Shown here one piece after another: positions 30,580 through 40,126 of a stretch of 64,000 nucleotides of DNA. This stretch comes from an uncultured Pelagibacteraceae bacterium. Its GTDB lineage: Bacteria; Pseudomonadota; Alphaproteobacteria; Pelagibacterales; Pelagibacteraceae. Position 1 is the stretch's first letter, and the number at the start of each line of letters is the position of its first letter. The position numbers and the translations under genes were made by a program. The DNA lies in contig CACDQG010000002.1 of NCBI GenBank assembly GCA_902554785.1, positions 1 to 64,000 of the forward strand, written 5' to 3'. The notes beneath the pieces are model-generated. The model was not told the DNA's origin. It ran no database searches and worked only from the letters and a program-made list of their open reading frames with translations.

Positions 30580-30600
30580 TGAAAAACAAGCGACAAACTG

Positions 30601-31008
30601 TCAATTTTTCAAATTTATAAATACCTCTACGTTTTTAATTTTTTTTCCATTAGGCGCTTTTGGAAGTTTTTGAAATACAACTTCGTTTGCTTCAATATCA
30701 ATTAATTCAGAATTTTCACTGTCATAAAAATGATGGTGGTTTGAAATGTTAGTATCGAAATAGGTTTTTTTTCCTTTAACTTCCACTTCGCTTAAATGCC
30801 CAGCGGCTTTAAACGCATGAATAGTATTATAGATTGTTGCTAATGCAAATTTGGAAGTTGTTTTTTTCGCTAAAAGTTTATCTAAACTTTCTACGGTGAA
30901 ATGAAATGTTTTTTCTCTTTCAAATAGGAATTTAGCGATTTCTACTCTTTGTTTTGTTGGTCTTAACCCGGATGATCTTAATTTTTTTAAAATATCTATT
31001 TTTTTCAC
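30601..31008 (-). CDS. irr: iron response regulator Irr (Fur family)
   Basis: A 135-residue Fur-family protein. The winged helix has SGLRPTKQRVEIAKFLF and FALATIYNTIHAF, the recognition helix. The dimerisation part has TYFDTNISNHHHFYDSE, the histidine cluster of Irr, and ends in a PKAPNGKKI...VEVFINL segment typical of alphaproteobacterial Irr. Irr senses heme status and represses or activates iron genes. The gene lies between katG (same strand) and fabA (opposite strand). A near-perfect Irr-type palindrome in its own upstream region suggests autoregulation. Irr next to fabA is conserved in alphaproteobacteria. Confidence 0.9.
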   Translation of the reverse strand: MKKIDILKKLRSSGLRPTKQRVEIAKFLFEREKTFHFTVESLDKLLAKKTTSKFALATIYNTIHAFKAAGHLSEVEVKGKKTYFDTNISNHHHFYDSENSELIDIEANEVVFQKLPKAPNGKKIKNVEVFINLKN

Positions 31009-31030
31009 GTTTTTTTAGTAATTTTACCTA

Positions 31031-31049
31031 GTTTATAATCATTCTAAAC
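31031..31049. promoter_or_regulatory. Irr-box (ICE-like) operator between irr and fabA
   Basis: GTTTATAATCATTCTAAAC is a 19-bp palindrome: arms GTTTATAAT and ATTCTAAAC are complementary at 8 of 9 positions around a central C. It lies 23 bp before irr and 50 bp before fabA. With the katG site it defines GTTTATAAT-N-RTTCTAAA. The similarity to the known TTTAGAA-N3-TTCTAAA element makes Irr the obvious binder. Confidence 0.65.
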
Positions 31050-31088
31050 ACAAATATATATGAAACTTTTGCTAAATCAAGTAAAACA

Positions 31089-31097
31089 ATTCTAAAC
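31089..31097. promoter_or_regulatory. Irr half-site at the fabA start
   Basis: ATTCTAAAC, identical to the right arm of the 31031-31049 palindrome, ends one base before the fabA ATG (31099) and sits where a ribosome-binding site would be. The left half is not conserved (GTAAAACA). It may be a weak second site or coincidence. Confidence 0.3.
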
Positions 31098-31098
31098 C

Positions 31099-31602
31099 AT
31101 GCAAAAAAACAGCTACAATTATGAAGAATTAATTTCGTGTGGTGAGGGAAAGTTGTTTGGTGAAGGTAATGCTAAACTTCCTCTACCTCCAATGTTAATG
31201 TTTGATAGAATAACAGAGATTAAAAAAGATACTGGTGAATTTAAAAAAGGTTTTATAAAAGCTGAGCTTGATATTAAGGACAATCTTTGGTTTTTTGAAT
31301 GTCATTTTAAAAAGGATCCAGTGATGCCAGGCTGTTTAGGTTTGGATGCAATGTGGCAACTAGTTGGGTTTTATTTGGGTTGGATAGGTGAGCCAGGAAA
31401 AGGTAGGGCTTTGGGCGTAAACTCTGTAAAATTTACTGGTGAAGTTTTAAAAAATGTGAAGGTGGCAACCTATGAGATAAATATGAAAAGAATTTTAAAA
31501 AAGGAAGGTACAGCTGTAGGGTTGGCCAATGGTATATTAAGTGCTGACGGAAAAATAATTTATAAAGCAGAAAATTTAAAAGTAGGATTATTTAAATCAT
31601 GA
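31099..31602 (+). CDS. fabA: 3-hydroxydecanoyl-ACP dehydratase/isomerase FabA
   Basis: A 167-residue hot-dog-fold enzyme. It has [15 protein letters not shown] and PPMLMFDRI. The active-site His is in [12 protein letters not shown] and the Asp in [16 protein letters not shown], the FabA consensus. It dehydrates 3-hydroxydecanoyl-ACP and isomerises trans-2 to cis-3, the branch point for unsaturated fatty acids. It starts fabA-fabB-fabI; its stop overlaps fabB by 4 bp. The divergent irr gene and shared operator suggest iron-linked control. Confidence 0.96.
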   Translation: MQKNSYNYEELISCGEGKLFGEGNAKLPLPPMLMFDRITEIKKDTGEFKKGFIKAELDIKDNLWFFECHFKKDPVMPGCLGLDAMWQLVGFYLGWIGEPGKGRALGVNSVKFTGEVLKNVKVATYEINMKRILKKEGTAVGLANGILSADGKIIYKAENLKVGLFKS

Positions 31603-32813
31603 AAAGAGTTGTGATAACTGGAATTGGAGTAGTTTCTTGCTTAGGAAATAATCAAGAAGAGGTTTTTAAGTCACTATTAACCTCAAAATCAGGAATTACT
31701 TTTGCTGAAGAATATAAAGAATATAATTTAAAAAGTCATGTCCATGGGAAGCCAAATATTAAGCTTGAAGATCATGTTGATCGAAAATTTATTAGATTTA
31801 TGGGTCCAGGCTCTGCTTATAATTATATTTCTATGAGTGAAGCAGTAAAAGACTCTGGTTTAGAAGAGAAAGATGTAAGCAATATATCTACTGGGATGAT
31901 TATGGGATCAGGGGGTCCCTCAATTGAAAATGTTATTCTAGCTGCAGACAAAACTAGGGATAAAAGTCCGAAGCGAATGGGGCCTTTTGTAGTTCCGCGG
32001 ACAATGTCTAGCACTGCTTCGGCGACTCTCGCAGTACCTTTCAAGATTAAAGGCGTTAATTATACGATCAGTTCAGCTTGTGCAACTAGTGGGCATTGTA
32101 TCGGAAATGCAATGGAATTAATTCAACTAGGAAAACAAAAAATCATTTTTGCTGGTGGTAGTGATGAAGTTCACTTTGCAATGACAGCAATGTTTGATGC
32201 AATGACAGCTCTGTCTTCAAAATATAATGAAACTCCAGAAAAAGCATCAAGACCGTATGATAAAACTCGAGATGGTTTTGTTATCTCAGGTGGTGGTGGA
32301 GTTTTAGTTTTAGAGGAGTACGAACATGCTAAATCGAGAGGCGCAAAAATATATGCCGAACTAACAGGATACGGTGCTACCTCAGATGGATATGATATGG
32401 TTGCTCCTTCTGGAGAAGGAGCAGTGAGATGCATGAAAATGGCAATGAGTACTGCGAAAAATAAAATTGATTACATAAATACACATGGAACATCTACACC
32501 AGTTGGAGATATAACTGAATTAAAAGCTGTGGGAAAAGTATTTAATGACTATAAACCCAAAATTAGTTCAACTAAATCTCTTGCGGGACATTCTCTCGGA
32601 GCTACTTCAGTTCATGAGGCTGTTTATAGTTTAATTATGATGAAAAATAATTTTATAGCAGCATCAGCTAACATTAACGATATGGACGAAGAAGCAAAAA
32701 AATATCCAATTGTCACTAAAGTTGAAAAAGATGTTAATTTAAATTCTATAATGTCTAATAGTTTTGGTTTTGGCGGGACTAATGCTACTTTAGTATTTGA
32801 AAAGGTAAAATAA
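31599..32813 (+). CDS. fabB: 3-oxoacyl-ACP synthase I FabB
   Basis: A 404-residue condensing enzyme. The catalytic triad is visible: Cys in [10 protein letters not shown], His in [10 protein letters not shown], and His in AGHSLGA. The late [12 protein letters not shown] is the family C-terminus. It elongates acyl-ACP, including the cis-3-decenoyl product of FabA, so the pair makes unsaturated fatty acids. It is translationally coupled to fabA (4-bp overlap) and fabI (one-base overlap). Confidence 0.96.
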   Translation: MKRVVITGIGVVSCLGNNQEEVFKSLLTSKSGITFAEEYKEYNLKSHVHGKPNIKLEDHVDRKFIRFMGPGSAYNYISMSEAVKDSGLEEKDVSNISTGMIMGSGGPSIENVILAADKTRDKSPKRMGPFVVPRTMSSTASATLAVPFKIKGVNYTISSACATSGHCIGNAMELIQLGKQKIIFAGGSDEVHFAMTAMFDAMTALSSKYNETPEKASRPYDKTRDGFVISGGGGVLVLEEYEHAKSRGAKIYAELTGYGATSDGYDMVAPSGEGAVRCMKMAMSTAKNKIDYINTHGTSTPVGDITELKAVGKVFNDYKPKISSTKSLAGHSLGATSVHEAVYSLIMMKNNFIAASANINDMDEEAKKYPIVTKVEKDVNLNSIMSNSFGFGGTNATLVFEKVK

Positions 32814-33598
32814 TGAATTATATGAAAGGTAAAAAAGGTTTAATCATGGGTGTTGCGAATGAGCGCTCAATAGCATGGGGTATATCTCAAAAACTTGCAG
32901 AAGCAGGAGCTGAATTAGCTTTTACTTACTTAGGTGATGCATTAAAAAAAAGAGTGGTTCCTTTAGCAGATAAATTAAATTCGAATATTACATTTAGCTG
33001 TGACGTGGAAAAAAAAGATGAGATCGTAAAGCTTTTTGAAGATATTAAGTCAAAATGGGGAAAAATTGACTTTGTTGTACATGCGGTTGCTTTTTCAGAC
33101 AAGTCAGAATTATCTGGAGAATATTTAAATACTACAAGAGAAAATTTTCTTAGAAGTATGCTTATCTCATGTTTTTCGTTCACCGAAGTTTCGAAAGAAG
33201 CTTCAAAGATAATGAATGAAGGGGGTAGTTTACTAACTCTTACATACGAATCCACCAAAGCAATACCAAATTATAATGTTATGGGTGTTTGTAAATCCGC
33301 TTTAGAAGCGAGTGTAAAATATTTAGCGAGAGATCTAGGAAGGAAAAAAATAAGAGTTAATGCCATAAGTGCTGGACCAATTAAAACCTTGGCTGCTTCC
33401 GCAATTGGGGATGCGAAGTTTTTATATAAATGGAATGAAGACCACTCATTTTTAAAAAGAAATGTTGATATCCATGATGTAGGAAATTCTGCTTTATATT
33501 TGCTCAGCAATCTCGCTGCGGGCGTTACTGGAGAAATTCATTATGTAGATGCAGGATACAACAAAGTAGGTATGCCTGATCCTAAAAATATGAATTAA
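32813..33598 (+). CDS. fabI: enoyl-ACP reductase FabI
   Basis: A 261-residue short-chain dehydrogenase of the FabI class. The N-terminal NADH motif is [12 protein letters not shown]. The catalytic Tyr-X6-Lys is in YNVMGVCK, and the substrate-loop region is [12 protein letters not shown]. It reduces trans-2-enoyl-ACP, the last step of each elongation cycle. It ends the fabABI operon. Its stop overlaps the stop of pnp on the other strand by 4 bp. Confidence 0.95.
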   Translation: MNYMKGKKGLIMGVANERSIAWGISQKLAEAGAELAFTYLGDALKKRVVPLADKLNSNITFSCDVEKKDEIVKLFEDIKSKWGKIDFVVHAVAFSDKSELSGEYLNTTRENFLRSMLISCFSFTEVSKEASKIMNEGGSLLTLTYESTKAIPNYNVMGVCKSALEASVKYLARDLGRKKIRVNAISAGPIKTLAASAIGDAKFLYKWNEDHSFLKRNVDIHDVGNSALYLLSNLAAGVTGEIHYVDAGYNKVGMPDPKNMN

Positions 33599-35667
33599 GC
33601 TGATGCTTGTTTCATAGAAAGTTTTACTTTTCCTCTATCAAAACCAACAACTTTAACTGAAACTTCATCACCCTCTTTTACAACATCTCCAACTTTTGCT
33701 ACTCTTTTGTTAGCAAGCTCAGATATATGTACAAGACCATCTTGTTTTCCTAAAAAGTTAACAAAAGCTCCAAATTCCATTATCTTAACAACTTTTCCTT
33801 TATAAATTTTACCCATTTCTGGTTTGGCAATTAAATTTTTAATAAAATCTATAGCTTTGTTTCTGGATGCTTCATCTGGTGCAGCAACAGTTACTTCTCC
33901 AGTATCTTTGACATCAACTTTGGCTCCCGAGGTCTCAACAATTTCCCTAATAGTTGCACCACCTTTTCCAATTACCGTAGCTATATCTTTTTTATCAACT
34001 TTAATTGTCTCTATTTTTGGAGTGTGTTTTGAAAATTCTTTTCTCGAACTTTTAATGGCTTTGTTCATTTCACCTAAAATATGTTTTCTTCCTTCTTTTG
34101 CTTGATCTAAAGCTTTTTCCATAATTTCAAAAGTTATACCTGTGATTTTAATATCCATTTGAAGTGAGGTGATGCCATTTTTTGTACCAGCTACTTTAAA
34201 ATCCATATCTCCTAAATGATCTTCATCTCCTAAAATATCTGATAATACAGAAAAATCCTCACCCTCTTTGATTAAGCCCATTGCAATACCAGCAACTGGT
34301 TCTTTTATTGGGACTCCTGCATCCATTAATGATAGTGAAGTTCCACAAACTGTAGCCATTGATGAAGATCCGTTAGACTCTGTTATTTCTGAAACTACTC
34401 TTAATGTGTATGGAAAGTTCTCTTTTGTTGGTAAAGATGAATTTATTGCCCTCCAAGCAAGTTTTCCATGTCCAATTTCTCTTCTGCCAGTACCTATTCT
34501 ACCACATTCCCCAACTGAAAATGGAGGAAAATTATAATGCAACATGAAGTTTGATCTTTGCATGCCCTCTAGGCTTTCTAATCTTTGTTCATCATCTGTC
34601 ATTCCTAGTGTCGTAACTACAAGTGCTTGCGTTTCTCCTCTTGTAAATAGAGCAGATCCGTGAGTTCTTGGTAAAACTCCTACCTCACATTTGATTTGTC
34701 TTACGTCTGCTAATCCTCTTCCATCAATTCTTTTCTTTTCTTTTAAAATTGCAGTTCTAACTATATCTTTTTCTAGAGATTTCAGCTGACTCATTGCTTG
34801 ATTTTCTGTAATAGTTTCATCTTCTGCAAACATTTCTTTACATTGAGTCTCTATTTCAGAAATAGCTGTAGATCTTTTTTTCTTATCTATTTCTTTAAAT
34901 GCGTTTCTTAAACGAGTTTCAAATTTCTCAGCAATTTTCTTTTTAATTTCAGAATGATCTACTTCTTCAACTTCCCACTTGGGTTTTCCAGCTTTTTTTG
35001 CTAACTTCTCAATTGCTTCAATTATTGGAACAAATTTTTCATGTCCGAATTTTACTGCATCTAGCATAACTTTTTCAGATAATCCTGTTGTTTCTGACTC
35101 AACCATTAAAACTGCATCTTTAGTCCCAGCAACAACTAAGTCCAACTCAGATTCTTTTAATTCCTCCACTGAAGGATTTAATAAATAGTTTCCATCTTTA
35201 AATCCAACTCTACTTGCAGCTATCGGCCCCAAAAAAGGTAATCCTGATATGGCTAAAGCTGCAGAAGATGCAATGATTGATAATATATCTGGTTGGTTTT
35301 CATTATCGTAAGAAAGCACTGTAGGAAGTACTTGAACCTCGTTCATAAAATCTGATGGAAATAGAGGTCTAATAGGTCTATCTATCAATCTTGAAATTAA
35401 TGTTTCAGCCTCTGTTGGTCTAGCTTCCCTTTTAAAATATCCACCAGGTATTTTCCCTGCTGCATAATATTTTTCCTGGTAATTTACTGACAAAGGGAAA
35501 TAGTCTTGACCTTCAGCAACTTTTTTAGCACCTACAGCTGTAGCAATTACCACTGTTTCCCCTAACGAGGCAATGATTGCTCCATCCGCTTGTCTTGCAA
35601 CTTTACCTGTCTCTAAAGTTAAAGTTTTACCGTTAACTTTCAATTCTTCCTTATGTATTTTGAACAT
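33595..35667 (-). CDS. pnp: polyribonucleotide nucleotidyltransferase (PNPase)
   Basis: A 690-residue 3'-5' phosphorolytic exoribonuclease. Two RNase PH-like domains run to about residue 550, with [24 protein letters not shown] and [16 protein letters not shown]. They are followed by a KH domain ([12 protein letters not shown], about 560-615) and an S1 domain ([15 protein letters not shown], about 620-688). It is part of the RNA-decay machinery. It follows rpsO with a one-base overlap, the standard rpsO-pnp arrangement and often autoregulated at its leader. It converges on fabI with a 4-bp overlap. Confidence 0.97.
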   Translation of the reverse strand: MFKIHKEELKVNGKTLTLETGKVARQADGAIIASLGETVVIATAVGAKKVAEGQDYFPLSVNYQEKYYAAGKIPGGYFKREARPTEAETLISRLIDRPIRPLFPSDFMNEVQVLPTVLSYDNENQPDILSIIASSAALAISGLPFLGPIAASRVGFKDGNYLLNPSVEELKESELDLVVAGTKDAVLMVESETTGLSEKVMLDAVKFGHEKFVPIIEAIEKLAKKAGKPKWEVEEVDHSEIKKKIAEKFETRLRNAFKEIDKKKRSTAISEIETQCKEMFAEDETITENQAMSQLKSLEKDIVRTAILKEKKRIDGRGLADVRQIKCEVGVLPRTHGSALFTRGETQALVVTTLGMTDDEQRLESLEGMQRSNFMLHYNFPPFSVGECGRIGTGRREIGHGKLAWRAINSSLPTKENFPYTLRVVSEITESNGSSSMATVCGTSLSLMDAGVPIKEPVAGIAMGLIKEGEDFSVLSDILGDEDHLGDMDFKVAGTKNGITSLQMDIKITGITFEIMEKALDQAKEGRKHILGEMNKAIKSSRKEFSKHTPKIETIKVDKKDIATVIGKGGATIREIVETSGAKVDVKDTGEVTVAAPDEASRNKAIDFIKNLIAKPEMGKIYKGKVVKIMEFGAFVNFLGKQDGLVHISELANKRVAKVGDVVKEGDEVSVKVVGFDRGKVKLSMKQASA

Positions 35668-35927
35668 TATTTCCTTAAATTTAATTGTTTAATAACTTTT
35701 TGGTAGGACTCAGAGTTTTTCTTTTTAAGGTATGCAAGAAGCTTTTTTCTTTTGTTTACTGATTTAGTCAAACCTAAAGTTGAGTGTTTATCTTTTTTAA
35801 AACTTTTAAAGTGTTCCGATAATTTTATAATTTTATCTGTCAGCAATCCAATTTGGATTTCTGTAGAACCAACGTCTTTAGAATGTGTTGCCAATGATCT
35901 AATTGTATCTTTTTTTTTCTTTATCAT
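35667..35927 (-). CDS. rpsO: 30S ribosomal protein S15 (uS15)
   Basis: An 86-residue protein with the S15 core [38 protein letters not shown], and [12 protein letters not shown]. It binds the 16S central domain. It is slightly shorter than the usual 88-89 residues. The start codon lies inside rbfA (29-bp overlap) and its stop shares one base with pnp. Confidence 0.96.
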   Translation of the reverse strand: MIKKKKDTIRSLATHSKDVGSTEIQIGLLTDKIIKLSEHFKSFKKDKHSTLGLTKSVNKRKKLLAYLKKKNSESYQKVIKQLNLRK

Positions 35928-36297
35928 TTTCTTTATTTTGTTTTATTATTCTTTCTATTTTTTCAGCATAATCAAATGAGTTATCTTCAACAAATGTTAG
36001 CTTAGGAAGAAATTTAATATCTAACCTTTTAGACAGCGCTTTTCTAACAAGATGTGAGTACTCCGTCAAGATACTTACTGTTTCTTTAATATCTACACCG
36101 CCAAGTGGAATTACATATACTCTTGCTGTTTTAAGATCTGGCGTCATTCTTACCTCGGTAACTGTAATCAATTTTGAATTAATTAAAGGTATTTTAGCCT
36201 CGTTTCTAATAAATAGCTCACCAAGATTTTGTTTAACGAGTTCCCCAACCCTTAGCTGTCTTTGGCTGTATGATTTATGTATTGAATGATCCGTCAT
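35899..36297 (-). CDS. rbfA: 30S ribosome-binding factor A
   Basis: A 132-residue KH-like small-subunit maturation factor. It has SQRQLRVGELVKQNLGELF at the N-terminus, LITVTEVRMTPDLKTARVYV in the core, and LPKLTFVEDNSFDYAEKIERII at the end. It acts in 16S rRNA 5'-end processing. It starts 1 bp after infB. The Lys/Asn-rich tail overlaps rpsO by 29 bp, an unusually deep overlap for this pair. Confidence 0.95.
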   Translation of the reverse strand: MTDHSIHKSYSQRQLRVGELVKQNLGELFIRNEAKIPLINSKLITVTEVRMTPDLKTARVYVIPLGGVDIKETVSILTEYSHLVRKALSKRLDIKFLPKLTFVEDNSFDYAEKIERIIKQNKENDKEKKRYN

Positions 36298-36298
36298 T

Positions 36299-38497
36299 TT
36301 ATATTGATCTTTGAATCTCCTCTGACAGAAAAGACTCGATTATATCTTTTTCCTTAAAATCTATGTAATCTTTAATACTTATTCCGCACTCTAAACCTGT
36401 ACCTACTTCTTTCACTTGGTTCTTTTCTCTAAAAATTGAGAGTATTTCACCAGTATGAACAACGGCGCCATCTCGTATAATTCTGGCTTTAGACTTACTT
36501 TTAATTTCTCCATTAAGCACTTTCGATCCCGCAATTTTTCCAGCAGACGAAACTTTAAATATTTTTTGTATTTCAGCGCTTCCCAAAACTGTCTCTTTGA
36601 TATCTGGCTCTAGAAGACCTGATAAAGATTTTTCGACATAATCAATGGCTTCATATATGATATTAAAATATTTAATTTGTATTTTCTGATCATCAGCCAG
36701 TTTTTTAGCCTCCCGATTTGGTTTAACATTAAATCCAATTAAAATCGCATTAGAAGCTTTAGCCAAAGAGACATCGGTCTCATTTATCATGCCTATATCA
36801 GACAAAATTATTTTTGCTACAACTTCATTGTGTTCTATTTTATTAATTGACATCTTTAAAGCTTCACTTGATCCTTGAACGTCAGATTTTATTATTATAT
36901 TCAATTCATCTTTAGTTTTTGCACTCTCAAATAAAGCTGCCTTGTCTTTAGGCATTATCTTTAGATTTTCGGTTGCATTAGTTTTTAATTCTACCATGTT
37001 TTTTGCAACTTCCTCATTTTCAGTAACAATAAATTCAGCACCAGCGTAAGCAGAGCCATTCATACCTAATATCTCTACTGGCATTGATGGAAGAGCTTCT
37101 TCTACAATTTTTCCCTCATAATTAATCATGGCTCTAATCTTGCCCCAGGTATTTCCGCAAATAAAAAAGTCTCCTTTTTTTAACTTTCCGTTATTAATTA
37201 AAATAGTTGATACTGGACCCTTGCCTTTGTCAATTTTTGACTCAATAACAACTCCTTTTGCTAGATCTGTATAAGAAGCTTTCAAGTCTAAAATTTCTGA
37301 TTGAAGAAGAATATTTTCTTTAAGTTTATCTAAATTCATTTTTTTCAAAGCTGAAACTTCCACAAACAAGGTATCTCCACTTAAATCTTCAGCTATTAAC
37401 TCGTACTGCATCATTTCGTTTTTTATTTTACTAATATTCTTTTCTGGTAGATCACATTTATTAATCGCGACTATTATAGGTACTTTTGCCGCTTGGGCGT
37501 GTTTAATAGCCTCTACAGTTTGGGGTTTTATACCGTCATCTGCTGCAACCACTAATACAACAATGTCAGTAATTTTTGATCCTCTTGCCCTCATCTCTGT
37601 GAAAGCTGCATGGCCAGGAGTATCAATAAATGTAATCAACTTATCTTTCTCTTTTACCTGATATGCTCCAATATGTTGAGTTATCCCACCATATTCTCCA
37701 GAGACAACGTTTGTATCCCTCAAGGCATCAAGTAATGATGTTTTTCCATGGTCCACGTGGCCCATAATTGTGACTACTGGAGGTCTAATTTTTACTTCCC
37801 CTGTTAATTCTTTCTCAGTTTTATCTGTCTTAACCGATAATTTTTCCTCAATTATGGGTTTGTGCCCAAATTCTTTTACTATGTATTCTGCTGTGTCTTT
37901 ATCAATTGTGTGATTGATAGTAGCAACTACTTTCATATTAAATAAAAACTTAATAATTTCATTAGATTTTTCAGCCATTCGATTTGAAAGTTCCTGGATT
38001 GTAATCTGACTTGGGATTTTTACTTCTTTGATAACCTTTTTGAATTCTTTTTTTTCCTCACCTTCAGGTTTAATTTTTTTATCCTTTAATCTTGCTCTCT
38101 TAACTGAAGCTAAGCTTCTCTGTTTTATTTCAATTTCCTCTACGTTAAGTGCTCTAGAAACTGTTAATTTGAAATTTCTTTTGTCTACTGGGCCCTTTAA
38201 TTTAAGTTTACTTTTACCAGCTGGTTTATTTTCCTTTTTAATAAAATCTTTAGTTGCTTGTTGTTCAATAAATTTTCTCGCAAAATTTTTCTTTTTGGCA
38301 TCATTGCTAAGATTTAATGGTTGATTTAGATTTGGTTTCACCGAATTTTTGTTAGCTCTGAAAGGTTTTTTTTTCTCTATTGAGTAAGTTTTTTTGCCCC
38401 CAGAGGATATAAGAGTTGTATCAATCTTTTTTTTTAAACCAGTTGATATTGTAAGCGTTTTTTTTTTGTCTTTTTCCATAACATTACTTGTAAACAA
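36299..38497 (-). CDS. infB: translation initiation factor IF-2
   Basis: A 732-residue GTPase. A basic, low-complexity N-terminal region runs to about 165, then an IF2_N segment ([20 protein letters not shown]). The G domain has G1 [10 protein letters not shown]3 DTPGHAAF, and G4 NKCD, followed by domains II-IV to the C-terminus. It brings fMet-tRNA to the 30S subunit. It is short for an alphaproteobacterium because the N-terminal region is trimmed. It overlaps nusA by 14 bp and leads rbfA by 1 bp. Confidence 0.97.
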   Translation of the reverse strand: MFTSNVMEKDKKKTLTISTGLKKKIDTTLISSGGKKTYSIEKKKPFRANKNSVKPNLNQPLNLSNDAKKKNFARKFIEQQATKDFIKKENKPAGKSKLKLKGPVDKRNFKLTVSRALNVEEIEIKQRSLASVKRARLKDKKIKPEGEEKKEFKKVIKEVKIPSQITIQELSNRMAEKSNEIIKFLFNMKVVATINHTIDKDTAEYIVKEFGHKPIIEEKLSVKTDKTEKELTGEVKIRPPVVTIMGHVDHGKTSLLDALRDTNVVSGEYGGITQHIGAYQVKEKDKLITFIDTPGHAAFTEMRARGSKITDIVVLVVAADDGIKPQTVEAIKHAQAAKVPIIVAINKCDLPEKNISKIKNEMMQYELIAEDLSGDTLFVEVSALKKMNLDKLKENILLQSEILDLKASYTDLAKGVVIESKIDKGKGPVSTILINNGKLKKGDFFICGNTWGKIRAMINYEGKIVEEALPSMPVEILGMNGSAYAGAEFIVTENEEVAKNMVELKTNATENLKIMPKDKAALFESAKTKDELNIIIKSDVQGSSEALKMSINKIEHNEVVAKIILSDIGMINETDVSLAKASNAILIGFNVKPNREAKKLADDQKIQIKYFNIIYEAIDYVEKSLSGLLEPDIKETVLGSAEIQKIFKVSSAGKIAGSKVLNGEIKSKSKARIIRDGAVVHTGEILSIFREKNQVKEVGTGLECGISIKDYIDFKEKDIIESFLSEEIQRSI

Positions 38498-40034
38498 TCT
38501 TTCGTGCAGACATAATTAAATCATCTGCCTCTTTTCGTGATAACGAAAATTCCTCAAGATATCCCTCTATCCTAATTTTTTTACCTTTTATTTCGTCAAA
38601 TCCCCCAATCAATTCATCTGAGGAAAGATCTGCGAAGTCACTGATTTTTTTAATATTTTTTTGGCCAAGTATTACTAACATTCCTTGGGTCATTCCTTTT
38701 AAATTTATTAAACTTTCCTCCACTCCAAGTTCTTTAAGTTTTAGTGCAACTGCTTCTTTTTCTTTCAATAAAGTTTCTTTTGATCTTTTTATAAGTTCTT
38801 TAGCTGTTTCATCGTCTATTGCATCTATTTTCGATATTTTTTCTGGTTCAGATTGTGCAATCTCTTCTATTGAATTCAAACCTTCAGAAACAAGTAACTG
38901 GCCAAGTGTCTCATCAACTTCTAGATTTTTAATTAAAGTGTCTGTTCTTTCCTTAAATTCCGCTTGTCTTCTCTCTGAGTCTTCTTTGTCTGTCAAAATA
39001 TCTATTTCATAATTTGTTAATTTAGATGCAAGCCTAACGTTTTGACCTCTTCTTCCTATTGCTTTACTTAAATTTTCCTCAGTTAATATTATATCGATTC
39101 TTTTATTGTCTTGATCAATTAAAACCCTTTGTATCTCTGCTGGAGAAAGTGACTCAGAAATTAAAGTTGGTAAATCTTCTGTCCACTTTATAATGTCTAT
39201 TTTTTCACCATGAAGTTCATTGACGATAGTCTGAACTCTACTTCCCCTCATACCTACACATGCTCCAACAGGGTCAATTGATGAGTCTTTTGAATGTACA
39301 CAGATTTTTGCTCTACTTCCTGGGTCTCGTGCCACGGATTTTATTTCTATTGTCCCTTCATAAATTTCAGGAACCTCTTGAAAAAATAATTTAGCTAAAA
39401 ATTGAGGATGCGCTCTAGAGAGAAAAATTTGATGTCCTTTTAATTCTTTTTTGACTTCATAGCAGTATGCTTTTACCCTATCTCCTGTTTTGAGTATTTC
39501 TCTAGGTATAAGTTCATCTTTCTTAATCACTCCCTCGGCTTTTCCTAAATCTACTATAACGTTTCCATATTCTAATCTTTTAATAATTCCGCTCAATATC
39601 AGTCCTTGTTTATCAATAAAGTCTTCATATTGCCTATTTTTTTCGGCTTCCCTAACTCTGCTACTAATTACTTGTTTAGCACTTTGGGCAGCAATCCGAC
39701 CAAAATCAATTTGTGGCAATTCTTCATAAATTTTTTCGCCAACTTTTAAATTATCTATCTCTTTACTATTTTTTTTAGCTTGATCTAAAGTAATTTCTCT
39801 AGAGGAGTCCTCAACTTTATCAACTATTTCAAGTACTTTTTGTATTTTTATTTCTCCACTCTCTCTACTTATAGCTACCTCTATATTATTATCACTTCCA
39901 AATTTAGTCAGGGCAGCTTTCTGAATGGCGCTTTCCATTGAACTTATTACAAGTTCTTTATCAATGGATTTTTCATTTGCAACCGCCTCAACTATTCTTA
40001 AAAGCTCAAGTTTATCTAATCCTCTATTCAACAT
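38484..40034 (-). CDS. nusA: transcription termination/antitermination factor NusA
   Basis: A 516-residue NusA. The N-terminal RNAP-binding domain starts LDKLELLRIVEAVANEKSIDK. The S1 domain is at about 120-190 and two KH domains at about 190-345 (GVGMRGSR-like GACVGMRGSRVQ; KAIGRRGQNVRLA). Two acidic C-terminal repeats follow. The frame is open to 40070, but those first 12 codons lie inside a terminator hairpin and match no NusA. The ATG at 40034, with AGGGGA 7 nt upstream, is the start. RimP, usually encoded just before, is missing. The operon continues infB-rbfA-rpsO-pnp. Confidence 0.95.
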   Translation of the reverse strand: MLNRGLDKLELLRIVEAVANEKSIDKELVISSMESAIQKAALTKFGSDNNIEVAISRESGEIKIQKVLEIVDKVEDSSREITLDQAKKNSKEIDNLKVGEKIYEELPQIDFGRIAAQSAKQVISSRVREAEKNRQYEDFIDKQGLILSGIIKRLEYGNVIVDLGKAEGVIKKDELIPREILKTGDRVKAYCYEVKKELKGHQIFLSRAHPQFLAKLFFQEVPEIYEGTIEIKSVARDPGSRAKICVHSKDSSIDPVGACVGMRGSRVQTIVNELHGEKIDIIKWTEDLPTLISESLSPAEIQRVLIDQDNKRIDIILTEENLSKAIGRRGQNVRLASKLTNYEIDILTDKEDSERRQAEFKERTDTLIKNLEVDETLGQLLVSEGLNSIEEIAQSEPEKISKIDAIDDETAKELIKRSKETLLKEKEAVALKLKELGVEESLINLKGMTQGMLVILGQKNIKKISDFADLSSDELIGGFDEIKGKKIRIEGYLEEFSLSRKEADDLIMSARKIVYK

Positions 40035-40046
40035 TTTATATCCCCT

Positions 40047-40073
40047 AAAAAAAAATGGGCTACTGCCCATTTT
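40047..40073 (-). terminator. intrinsic terminator/attenuator in the nusA leader
   Basis: On the minus strand AAAATGGGC (40073-40065) and GCCCATTTT (40060-40052) form a perfect 9-bp stem with a 4-nt loop (AGTA). Nine T (40055-40047) follow, overlapping the stem's last four. The nusA Shine-Dalgarno AGGGGA (40046-40041) begins at the very next base. It can end metK transcripts, but it also stands between any possible promoter and nusA. Confidence 0.85.
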
Positions 40074-40126
40074 GAAATTATTAATAATTTTATAATTATT
40101 AGAAGAAAATTATGGTTTTTTCAAGA

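Noticed and set aside
40035-40070. NusA start at 40070
   Set aside because: Those 12 codons fall inside a textbook intrinsic terminator; the ATG at 40034 has a Shine-Dalgarno and gives the typical NusA N-terminus.
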